Made by a program: the position numbers and the translations under genes
Notes under the pieces: generated by a model
What the model was told of the DNA's origin: nothing
Database searches by the model: none
The model's input: the letters and a program-made list of their open reading frames with translations, nothing else
Source: JAAYDS01 sp012729155
Lineage (GTDB): Bacteria; Chloroflexota; Anaerolineae; UBA1429
Direction of reading: 5' to 3'
DNA length: 64,000 bases
NCBI GenBank assembly: GCA_036774405.1
Contig: DAIPBO010000002.1
Location: 62,001-126,000, forward strand
Shown here: one piece after another, positions 8,091 through 16,425 of the stretch
Numbering within the stretch: the first letter of the stretch is position 1
Layout: the number at the start of each line of letters is the position of its first letter

Positions 8091-8130
8091 TGCAGCACAC
8101 AGGCACAAGCCTGATCGAGGAGCGTGGCGA

Positions 8131-9201
<1,071 letters not shown>

Positions 9202-9225
9202 GGCACTCGGCGTCGCGTGTTGCTG

Positions 9226-9255
9226 CAAGAGGCGCTCGCCTGAGGGCGCCTCTTG
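9226..9255 (+). terminator. Hairpin after trpS, possible terminator
   Basis: CAAGAGGCGC (9226-9235) pairs perfectly with GCGCCTCTTG (9246-9255) around a 10-nt loop. There is no T-run, so intrinsic termination would be weak. The right arm overlaps the -35 box of the next gene. Confidence 0.4.
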
Positions 9256-9281
9256 GCCTGCAGAGCACACCATGCTATCAT
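9253..9281 (+). promoter_or_regulatory. Promoter of the first Thr/Pro-linker secreted protein
   Basis: TTGGCC (9253-9258), 17-bp spacer, TATCAT (9276-9281). The expected transcription start falls on or next to the GTG at 9288, so the mRNA may be leaderless. Confidence 0.45.
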
Positions 9282-9287
9282 GCGGCT

Positions 9288-10457
9288 GTGAAAGCGATGA
9301 CGCCCGGTCCAAATGTCGTGAGCTTGGTCTGCTGCCTGAGCATGCTGCTCATGTTGCTGGCTACGCCTGCGTCGCTGGCCGATACCGGGCCGAACCTGCT
9401 CAAGAACCCCGGCTTTGAAGGGGATTTCCGCAAGACAGAGGACCTGGGCACGAGCGGGTCGTCCAAAGTGGCCGTAGACTGGTTTCCCTGGGCGATCAGC
9501 GGTGACGAGAGCTACAACCGCGAGCCCGAGTTCAAGGTGCTGCGTAAGGGCGAGATCAGCGATGGCTTTTACCGCATCTATGCTGGTGAACAGTGCCAGC
9601 AGTACTATACCACCTATGCCACGCACACAGCCGGAATCTATCAGCGCGTGCCGGTAACGCCGGGCGCTCGTGTCACCTTTTCGATCTGGGTCCAGATCTA
9701 CACCGGGCAGCGCGATTTCAGCGTCGATGGCCGGTACCCTGTCTCTGACTTGCATCAGCCCGAGACCGAGGCGACCCGCGCGGCTGGCTGGGGCGCAGGC
9801 GACTATTACGCCTATGCTGGTATAGACCCCTACGGCAATACGCCAAGCGGGTTTGGGGCCGCGCCACCCAACACCGTGGTCTGGTCAGAGCCGGCGCTCG
9901 ACGTACAGACACGTGGTGTTGACGCCAGCGGCAAAGAGATCGACAAGTGGGTGCAGTTGACGGTGTCGACCATCGCTGAGGCCGACCATGTCACGGTCTT
10001 TACCAAGGGCGCGCCCGTGTATCGCACCAAGCACAACGATACCTTCTGGGACGAGGCTTCTCTGGTCGTTGGGGCTGCGCCCACAGCGACCGCTGCGGCC
10101 ACCTATGTGCCTCGTCCTACGACAACGCCGGCGCCCACGTCGACGCAGACGCCGACGCAGACGCTGTCTCCCACTGTTACATTCACACCCAGCAACACGC
10201 CCACGCCGACGCTCACGTTGACGCCCACCGATACGCCAACACCCACGGCCACCGCCACGCCTCTGCGAGCGCCTACGATTCAGGTGCAGGTCGTCACCCT
10301 TGCGCCTCTGGATGAGGCCTCGCCCCCAGCCACCGCTCAAGCGGTGCTGCCCTCGGGTGAGGCTCGGGCACGCGTGCGTGTATGGCAGGTGGCTTTGGGC
10401 GGCCTTGTCGCGTTGCTCATCCTCTGGGGAGTCTCCTCGATCTCTCAGCGTCGCTGA
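9288..10457 (+). CDS. Secreted, membrane-anchored protein with Thr/Pro linker
   Basis: Unrecognised extracytoplasmic protein of 389 residues. A signal peptide (SLVCCLSMLLMLLATPASLA) is followed by a beta-rich domain starting LLKNPGFEG, a pattern seen in carbohydrate-binding-like jelly-roll domains. From about residue 275 there is a Pro/Thr linker (TPTQTLSPTVTFTPSNTPTP), then a C-terminal membrane helix (VALGGLVALLILWGVSSI) and a basic tail. The layout suggests a domain held away from the cell surface. The start is GTG 9288 or ATG 9297; neither has a ribosome site. A tandem paralogue follows. Function unknown. Confidence 0.75.
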   Translation: MKAMTPGPNVVSLVCCLSMLLMLLATPASLADTGPNLLKNPGFEGDFRKTEDLGTSGSSKVAVDWFPWAISGDESYNREPEFKVLRKGEISDGFYRIYAGEQCQQYYTTYATHTAGIYQRVPVTPGARVTFSIWVQIYTGQRDFSVDGRYPVSDLHQPETEATRAAGWGAGDYYAYAGIDPYGNTPSGFGAAPPNTVVWSEPALDVQTRGVDASGKEIDKWVQLTVSTIAEADHVTVFTKGAPVYRTKHNDTFWDEASLVVGAAPTATAAATYVPRPTTTPAPTSTQTPTQTLSPTVTFTPSNTPTPTLTLTPTDTPTPTATATPLRAPTIQVQVVTLAPLDEASPPATAQAVLPSGEARARVRVWQVALGGLVALLILWGVSSISQRR

Positions 10458-10470
10458 TCCAAGCCTTTGC

Positions 10471-10499
10471 TTGGGCCTGGCGTCTGGCTGTGCTATATT
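10471..10499 (+). promoter_or_regulatory. Promoter of the second Thr/Pro-linker secreted protein
   Basis: TTGGGC (10471-10476), 17-bp spacer, TATATT (10494-10499). It gives the second paralogue its own transcript. Confidence 0.45.
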
Positions 10500-10533
10500 G
10501 GCGCCTGATAAAGATCACGATCTGGAGGCATCT

Positions 10534-11616
10534 GTGAAGCCCTGGCTGGTACTCTGTCTGACTCTATCTCTGGTTTTGCTGCTGCCGCTCTCCGTCGCCG
10601 CCGATTGCCCGGGCAATCTCCTGGCCAACGCCAGCTTTGAGGACGGCAAATACAAGGGCGAGACAGTGGGTACCAGCCTCTCCTCGTGGATGGCCGTGGG
10701 GTGGCTGCCGTGGTCTCTGCGGGGTGACGCGATGACGAATCGCGAGCCCGAGTACTTTGTCGTCGACCGCAGCGTCATTCAGGATGGCGCCTATCGCGGG
10801 CATCACGGCAACTTTACCTTCAAGTTCTTCTCAGGATATTCGACCCACACCTCTGGCTTTTTCCAGCAGGTGCGCGTGCCACGTGGCAGCAAGGTCACCT
10901 TCACCATCTGGGTCCAGATTGCCACCGGCCAAAACGAGCAGGCGGCGGGTGGGCACCCCATTTCGGATCTGGATGCTCCGGGCAAGTATCGGGTGGTGGC
11001 GGGCGTCGATCCTACAGGCGCCACGCCGTCTGGCTTTGGCGCAATGCCGCCCGATACGGTGGTATGGGGCAATGTGGTGCTAGATTCCGAGACACGTACC
11101 ACCGGCCCTCAGGGCGAGCCCTATGATGCCTGGGTGCAGCTAAGTGCTACCACTATTGCCCAGAGCGATGTCGTGACCGTCTATACCAAGGGCTGGCAAG
11201 AGTTTCCCGTCAAGAATAACAGCTCCTTTTGGGATGACGCCTGTCTGATCGCCGAGGCGCCGCCCACGCCTACGCCGCGGCCGACCAATACGCCCACCAA
11301 CACACCCGAGGCGACGGCCACGCCACTGCCCACAGATACGCCCACGCCGACCTTGACGTTTACGCCGTCACCTGAGCCGACCGATACGCCCACGCCAACA
11401 GCAACCCTGACCAGCACACCGGCGCCCACCAGCACCAGCGCACCCACGGTGGCGCCACCCACCGCTGTTCAGCCAACAGTGGAGCCTACTGTCGTAACGG
11501 CAGCTAGGGCTTTAGCCTCTGGCGGCGTCGGCGATGCGGCTGTCATCGCCGCTGCGGTGGCCGTCTTGGGTGGCGTAGGCGTGCTGTGGTGGCGCAAGGG
11601 GCTCCGCAGAGAATAA
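10534..11616 (+). CDS. Secreted, membrane-anchored protein with Thr/Pro linker (paralogue)
   Basis: Paralogue of the preceding gene, 360 residues with the same order: signal peptide (LVLCLTLSLVLLLPLSVAA), a beta-rich domain starting NLLANASFEDG, shared segments such as VTFTIWVQIATGQ, GATPSGFGAMPPDTVVWG and WVQLSATTI, then a Thr/Pro linker from about residue 250 and a C-terminal hydrophobic helix ending in WWRKGLRRE. The GTG at 10534 is chosen because GGAGG lies seven bases upstream and the signal peptide begins there. The frame is open further upstream without any recognisable sequence. Function unknown; ligand binding at the cell surface is a guess. Confidence 0.75.
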   Translation: MKPWLVLCLTLSLVLLLPLSVAADCPGNLLANASFEDGKYKGETVGTSLSSWMAVGWLPWSLRGDAMTNREPEYFVVDRSVIQDGAYRGHHGNFTFKFFSGYSTHTSGFFQQVRVPRGSKVTFTIWVQIATGQNEQAAGGHPISDLDAPGKYRVVAGVDPTGATPSGFGAMPPDTVVWGNVVLDSETRTTGPQGEPYDAWVQLSATTIAQSDVVTVYTKGWQEFPVKNNSSFWDDACLIAEAPPTPTPRPTNTPTNTPEATATPLPTDTPTPTLTFTPSPEPTDTPTPTATLTSTPAPTSTSAPTVAPPTAVQPTVEPTVVTAARALASGGVGDAAVIAAAVAVLGGVGVLWWRKGLRRE

Positions 11617-11626
11617 TGCCACATAA

Positions 11627-11660
11627 AGCCCCCTCACCAGCGGTGAGGGGGCTCTTCTGT
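11627..11660. terminator. Strong hairpin terminator between convergent genes
   Basis: AGCCCCCTCACC (11627-11638) pairs perfectly with GGTGAGGGGGCT (11642-11653) around a 3-nt loop, followed by CTTCTGT. It ends the rightward secreted-protein gene and lies just past the stop of the leftward peptidase gene, so it may serve both. Confidence 0.75.
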
Positions 11661-11662
11661 CA

Positions 11663-14281
11663 TCAGGGCGCCAGGGTGCCCGCTACGGCCAGCACATGCT
11701 GGTTGGGTGGCCAGTAGCGAGCCATCACATCGCGCACCTGCTCACGCGTTACGGCACGCACCAGATCGGGATAGCGAGCGGGATAGTCCAATCCCAGGCC
11801 ATATTCCTCGATGTTGAGGACAAAGTGGGCCACGCCCCGGTTCGTTTCTAGCCGCAGGGGCATCACGCCGGCGAGGTAGGTCTGACAGTCCTCGAGTTCC
11901 TCAGCTGCCACCAGATCATCGCGCATGCGCGCCAGTTCGCCTTTGATGCTTTGTACTGCTCGGTCGACCTGGCTCGGGTTGACGCCAGCGTAGACATACC
12001 AGGGGCTCGTTTGCGGTCCGGCCTGCAGGTCGCTGCTGACATAGTAGGCCAGCCCCTGCTGGTCGCGCACCACATCACCCAGGCGGCCCATGAGCCCCAG
12101 CCTGCCCAGGATGGTGTCGGCGATCACTGCAGCGAAATAGTCGGTGCTGTAACGCACCATGCCCAGCACGCCAAGCACCAGGTCGGCCTGCGACTTGCCC
12201 GGTACCTGCTCGCGCCGCTCAACCGGCGCTGCTGGCAGCGCCACTGGCGGCACTGCGCGGCTAGTGCGCCCCGCCTGTGGCTGCCAGTCTCCCAGTAGTG
12301 CCTCGAGCCTGCCCAGGACGGCTTCAGTCTGTACATCGCCCACCACCGCCAGCACCAGGCTGGCCGGATCGTAGCGCGAATGAAACGTCACGAGATCGTC
12401 GCGGGTGATCGCCTGGATGCTCTGGCGCGTGCCCACCTCGGTGCGCCCGTAGGGATGTTCGGGGCCGTACAGCGCCGCCTCAAAGGCACTTTCGGCGCGG
12501 TAGGCGGTGTCCATATGCAAGAGGCCGATCTGTGTGAGCGTCTGCCCACAAAGTCGCTGTAGCTCAACCTCGGGGAACGTGGGCTCACGCAGCATCTCCG
12601 CCAGCAGTTCGAGCAAGAGATCGGCGTCTGCCGCCAGCGCACGGCCATCAAAGCTCGTCTCGTCGCGGCTCGAGTTCAGGCCGAGCGATGCGCCAACGTT
12701 GTCGAGCAGGCGATTGATGTCCTGATGGCTGTGCTGGCCCGAGCCACGCCTCAGCATGGCGGCCGTGAGCGAGGCCACGCCCAGACGATCCACCGGCTCG
12801 TGGATGCTGCCTGGCAAAAGATCGCCAGAGATGGCAACAGTGGGGCTGCTGTGGTTCTCGTGCACCAGCGCCACGATGCCGTTACTGAACTGGTGCCTGG
12901 TCACTGTGGTTGGACCCAAGCCGTTGCTGTAGAACCAGGTGTGCTCGCGTGCTGCCGGCAAGAGTGCCGCATCAGGATTCGCGTCCTCACCTTCTGTATC
13001 GCCAGCGCCGCTGCCGTCCTCGCTGGGCACAAATACGCCCACTACGCTCTCATCTTGCGTCAGGTAGGTCTGTGCCACGCGCAGCACATCGGCAGGCGTC
13101 ACCTGAGAGAGCTCATCGAGCACGGTATCCATGCGTTCGTGGTGGTCGACGATCTCGAGAAAGCCCAGAGTGAGCGCCTGGCTCGTTACCGTCTCGCTGC
13201 TGTAGCTAAAATGCGCCTGGGTTTGCCTGATGGCCACCGCCAGCTCATCCGTCGAGACCGGTTCGGCCCGTAGCCGACTCACTTCGTCGAGGATGGCGCG
13301 CTCGACTGCGGCAGGGTCTATTCCCTCGCGCACTGTGGCGCCGATGGTGAACAGATATGGGTCTAGACTGGCGTGATAGCTGCTGCTGGCCGAACTGGCG
13401 AGCTCGGCCTCAACCAGTGCGCGATAGAGCCGAGCGCTACGTGCCTGGGTTCCCTGGAAGGCGAACATCGCTTTGCCGCCCGAAAGCACAGCGTCAGCGA
13501 CCACCAGGGGTAGATAGTCAGGGTGCGACACCTGCGGCGTGTGGTAGCTGATGCGCAGCAGTGGCGTCGAGCCGGGCAAGCGAACAGTGACGCGACGCTC
13601 GCCGTGCTGAGGCGGCTCGGGGCGAGCGAGCTGCGGGGGGAGTTGTGCTGCCTCGATAGGCTCGAAAAGGGTAGCGATGCGTTGGAGCCAGATGTCAGGG
13701 TCGAGATCGCCAACGACTACCAGCACGGCGTTGTTGGGCGCATAGTGCTGGCGATAGTGGGCATACAGGTCTTCACGCGAGAGAGCCAGTAGGTCCTCTT
13801 TCCAGCCGATGGTCTGGTGATGATAGGGGTGTACACGAAATGCGGCCGCCGACATCTCTTCGCTGAGCACATAGCGCGGCTCGTTCTCGCTGCCCTCGCG
13901 CTCAGAGATGATAACCGTGCGTTCTGAGGCCACCTCGCCTGGATCGAAAAAGGCGCCGGTCATACGATCGGCCTCGATCTGCAAGGCCAGGTCGGCCGCT
14001 GCGCTGGGCAGAGTGGCATAGTAGGCGGTAAAGTCGTGGCTCGTCATGGCATTGACATAGCCACCATGCCGATCGACTGCGCGCATGATGCTGCCCTTGG
14101 GGAAGTGGGGCGAGCCTTTGAACATCATGTGCTCTACCCAGTGCGAAAGGCCAGTGCGACCCTCGACCTCGTTACGGCTACCCACCCGATACCACATCCA
14201 TGTGCTGATGATAGGCACATGGCGCACGGGTTTGAGGATGACCTTGAGGCCATTTGGCAAGGTAGACTGCACTACGGTCAT
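11663..14281 (-). CDS. M16 family zinc metallopeptidase (two-domain fusion)
   Basis: Insulinase/pitrilysin-type peptidase of 872 residues, which is two M16 units in one chain. The inverted zinc motif HWVEH is at residues 47-51 and the third ligand Glu lies in the ERTVIISEREGSENEP region. A second M16 unit begins near residue 455 (TVTRHQFSNGIVALVHENHSSPTVAIS) and lacks HxxEH, as is usual for the non-catalytic half. No signal peptide is visible, so it probably degrades peptides in the cytoplasm. The ATG at 14281 is the first codon of the family N-terminus. Confidence 0.9.
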   Translation of the reverse strand: MTVVQSTLPNGLKVILKPVRHVPIISTWMWYRVGSRNEVEGRTGLSHWVEHMMFKGSPHFPKGSIMRAVDRHGGYVNAMTSHDFTAYYATLPSAAADLALQIEADRMTGAFFDPGEVASERTVIISEREGSENEPRYVLSEEMSAAAFRVHPYHHQTIGWKEDLLALSREDLYAHYRQHYAPNNAVLVVVGDLDPDIWLQRIATLFEPIEAAQLPPQLARPEPPQHGERRVTVRLPGSTPLLRISYHTPQVSHPDYLPLVVADAVLSGGKAMFAFQGTQARSARLYRALVEAELASSASSSYHASLDPYLFTIGATVREGIDPAAVERAILDEVSRLRAEPVSTDELAVAIRQTQAHFSYSSETVTSQALTLGFLEIVDHHERMDTVLDELSQVTPADVLRVAQTYLTQDESVVGVFVPSEDGSGAGDTEGEDANPDAALLPAAREHTWFYSNGLGPTTVTRHQFSNGIVALVHENHSSPTVAISGDLLPGSIHEPVDRLGVASLTAAMLRRGSGQHSHQDINRLLDNVGASLGLNSSRDETSFDGRALAADADLLLELLAEMLREPTFPEVELQRLCGQTLTQIGLLHMDTAYRAESAFEAALYGPEHPYGRTEVGTRQSIQAITRDDLVTFHSRYDPASLVLAVVGDVQTEAVLGRLEALLGDWQPQAGRTSRAVPPVALPAAPVERREQVPGKSQADLVLGVLGMVRYSTDYFAAVIADTILGRLGLMGRLGDVVRDQQGLAYYVSSDLQAGPQTSPWYVYAGVNPSQVDRAVQSIKGELARMRDDLVAAEELEDCQTYLAGVMPLRLETNRGVAHFVLNIEEYGLGLDYPARYPDLVRAVTREQVRDVMARYWPPNQHVLAVAGTLAP

Positions 14282-14321
14282 GGCGCCCCCTTCGAGGGTG
14301 AATTCTCTGGTGTGATACTCA

Positions 14322-14350
14322 AGTATAGCACTTTGCTGCGGCAGTCGAAA
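14322..14350 (-). promoter_or_regulatory. Promoter of the M16 peptidase gene
   Basis: On the minus strand TTTCGA (14345-14350) and TATACT (14322-14327) with a 17-bp spacer. The -10 is strong and the -35 weak. Confidence 0.4.
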
Positions 14351-14360
14351 CCGCAGCAGT

Positions 14361-14389
14361 TTGGCCGTGCAGCTAGCTGCTCGTAGAAT
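14361..14389 (+). promoter_or_regulatory. Promoter of the Eis-like acetyltransferase gene
   Basis: TTGGCC (14361-14366), 17-bp spacer, TAGAAT (14384-14389), divergent from the M16 promoter. Confidence 0.45.
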
Positions 14390-14419
14390 GCACAGCGATA
14401 CTTGTTGGGAGAGAGTGCC

Positions 14420-15496
14420 ATGCCCGAGATCCGCCGCAACACCACAGACCGCTTTACCAACATCGGCCTCTACCAGGGAGATGATCGCCTGGCCTGGTTA
14501 ACCGTGTTTGATCTTCCGCTGCGTATCGGCGATTGTGTGGTGCGGTGTGGGGGCATTGGCGGTGTCGAAACCGCCCGTCAGTATCGCGGCAATGGCTATG
14601 CCACCCAGGTACTGGACGATGCGCTTGACTTTATGCACGGGGCAGGTATGGCGGTCTCGGTGCTCTTTGGCATCCCTGGTTTCTACCCACGTTGGGGCTA
14701 TGTGCCCGCGCTGGTCGAGTGCGTGGTTCAAGTCGAAACGGCGGTGGGCCTTCAGGCTGCGGCCACCCTGCCGGTGCGAGATATGACGCCACAGGACGTG
14801 CCCGCCATAGCGAGACTCTACGAGCAAGAGAACGTCTGCCGAAGTGGCACTGTCGTGCGAAAGCCAGAGAGTTGGTCTGGTTTTCGCTCTGGCGTCGATT
14901 GGAACGGTAACGTCGCCGTCTATGTGGTAGAGCAAGGCGGGCAGGTGGTTGGCTATGCGGCCTATAACAGTGAGCCGTGGGAGACGCAGGTGGCCGAGAT
15001 CGCGGGCAGCCGTGCGGCCTTGGCGACGCTCTTGCATCGGCTTGCCGAGCGCGCTGCACAGCGCCACCTCGAAACGACGCGCTTTCGCGTGCCGCCAGAC
15101 CACCCCTTCGTGGCCTATTGCACTGGGCTGGGCTGCAAAGTGACCATGGAGTATCCCCACGCAGGGGCAGGCATGGCGAGGATCATCAATCAGCCCGGAC
15201 TGCTGGACGCGCTCGCCCCTCTGCTCGTGCGCCGGCTGGAGGCATCTTGTTGCGACTGGCGTGGGACGCTGACTCTTGAGACACAACTCGGTATGAGCCA
15301 GGTAGCGTTGGGCAACGGTCCGCGCCAGGTGGCACGGCTGACTCAAGAGCGGCTGACGCAGCTTGTGCTGGGCTATCGTTCGGCCAACGATCTCTGGCTT
15401 GACGGGCAGCTCGAATGCGAGCCCGAGCTGTTGCCAGCGTTAGAGGCGGTGCTGCCGGCCGGCGCGCCCTACATGTGGCATCCTGACCGCATCTAG
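14420..15496 (+). CDS. GNAT-family acetyltransferase, Eis/multidomain type
   Basis: Protein of 358 residues whose first part is a GNAT domain: ARQYRGNGYATQVLDDALDF is the acetyl-CoA motif and VLFGIPGFYPRWGYVPA is the following strand-helix typical of Eis-like proteins. A second GNAT-like unit covers about residues 120-240 (VRDMTPQDVPAIARLYEQEN). The C-terminal 100 residues resemble the sterol-carrier-like domain at the end of Eis-type enzymes. The acceptor is unknown. The ATG at 14420 follows GGGAGAGA. Its stop overlaps the stop of the convergent membrane-protein gene by 4 bp. Confidence 0.75.
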   Translation: MPEIRRNTTDRFTNIGLYQGDDRLAWLTVFDLPLRIGDCVVRCGGIGGVETARQYRGNGYATQVLDDALDFMHGAGMAVSVLFGIPGFYPRWGYVPALVECVVQVETAVGLQAAATLPVRDMTPQDVPAIARLYEQENVCRSGTVVRKPESWSGFRSGVDWNGNVAVYVVEQGGQVVGYAAYNSEPWETQVAEIAGSRAALATLLHRLAERAAQRHLETTRFRVPPDHPFVAYCTGLGCKVTMEYPHAGAGMARIINQPGLLDALAPLLVRRLEASCCDWRGTLTLETQLGMSQVALGNGPRQVARLTQERLTQLVLGYRSANDLWLDGQLECEPELLPALEAVLPAGAPYMWHPDRI

Positions 15497-16326
15497 GCTA
15501 AGGCGCTGGCGACAGCCACGCCGATCAGCAGCGCGATGAGGAATTCGATTGCGCCGCGACGATCGAGGCGTCGCCACAGATGTTGCTGGATGATGCCGCT
15601 CAACGCGTAGAAAGCGGCCAGCAACAGTACGGCGCCCGAACGAGTGCTCATGCGGGTATAGTTGAGCGCCCAGGTCATCTCGCCGATCAGCAGGCCAACG
15701 AGCGCGCTCCAGCCCCATACCTGTGAGATAGGCGTGTCGGTGTCGCGCAAGAGCTCGGCGCTCAGCAGCGTGGCGCTCACTGCAAGGGCCGTGGCTGAGA
15801 GCATGCTGCGCAGCCGCATGGCATAGATGGCCGCAAACACCAGCAGCGACAGCGCATAGGTGATCGCGTTGAGCATCAGGCGAGCACGGCTCACGTCTCG
15901 CTCAGCCGACTGTGTCTGTAGGGCCACGATGATGGCTAATAACATGCCAGTTAGCACAGCAATGCCGATCTGAAAGCCCCACCATGAAAGCTGATCGAGC
16001 ACTGACAGTGCCACCAGCACCACCTGCAGTGGTAACCCCCAGAAGGAGGCTGCCTCAGCGAACGTCAGCGATCTGGCGCGCTGCCCTGCTCGCAGTACCG
16101 CCACCAGGCCCGAGCAGACGATGCCCCCCAGTAGCAGGGTGTATTGCGCCGCTCCCGAGAACTCGTAAGAGATCTCAGAGCCGAGGGCGCGTAGCAACAC
16201 GGTGCGCCCTGGCAGGCGCACAAACGAGGCGGTGGTCAACGTGATGGCGACCATGGCCGCCAGTGCTGCCATCTGCCTCGCGCGCACCTGGTGAATGAGG
16301 GTATCGCGATCGTCTGATGAGTGCAT
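15493..16326 (-). CDS. Polytopic membrane protein, function unknown
   Basis: Protein of 277 residues with about eight hydrophobic helices, for example MAALAAMVAITLTTASFVRL, YTLLLGGIVCSGLVAVL, LLVFAAIYAMRL and AIEFLIALLIGVAVASALA. No catalytic motif is seen and I do not recognise the family. The start at 16326 (MHSSDDRD) is chosen because a promoter with perfect TTGACA ends only eight bases before it, which leaves no room for a leader or ribosome site; a leaderless mRNA is likely. It is divergent from the YfhO-flippase gene. Confidence 0.65.
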   Translation of the reverse strand: MHSSDDRDTLIHQVRARQMAALAAMVAITLTTASFVRLPGRTVLLRALGSEISYEFSGAAQYTLLLGGIVCSGLVAVLRAGQRARSLTFAEAASFWGLPLQVVLVALSVLDQLSWWGFQIGIAVLTGMLLAIIVALQTQSAERDVSRARLMLNAITYALSLLVFAAIYAMRLRSMLSATALAVSATLLSAELLRDTDTPISQVWGWSALVGLLIGEMTWALNYTRMSTRSGAVLLLAAFYALSGIIQQHLWRRLDRRGAIEFLIALLIGVAVASALA

Positions 16327-16333
16327 CGTTGCG

Positions 16334-16362
16334 ACTATAGAGGGGCAGGCGCGCACTGTCAA
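16334..16362 (-). promoter_or_regulatory. Promoter of the membrane-protein gene, probably leaderless
   Basis: On the minus strand TTGACA (16357-16362), 17-bp spacer, TATAGT (16334-16339). The -10 ends eight bases before the ATG at 16326. Confidence 0.6.
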
Positions 16363-16379
16363 CCTGCAGCTCACGACCT

Positions 16380-16408
16380 TTGACGGTGTTTGCAGCCGCC
16401 TCTATAAT
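16380..16408 (+). promoter_or_regulatory. Promoter of the YfhO-flippase fusion gene
   Basis: TTGACG (16380-16385), 17-bp spacer, perfect TATAAT (16403-16408). Transcription would start near 16415, only about ten bases before the first possible GTG. Confidence 0.6.
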
Positions 16409-16425
16409 CGCCCTGACTGGCGGGC

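Noticed and set aside
7936..8130. N-terminal extension of TrpS
   Set aside because: It reads through the T-box and terminator; the family N-terminus begins at 8131 with a good ribosome site.
10105..10290. Repeated ACGCC(G/C)AC-type units looking like a short repeat array
   Set aside because: They encode the Thr/Pro stalk and are irregular in length; no CRISPR-like constant repeat with spacers.
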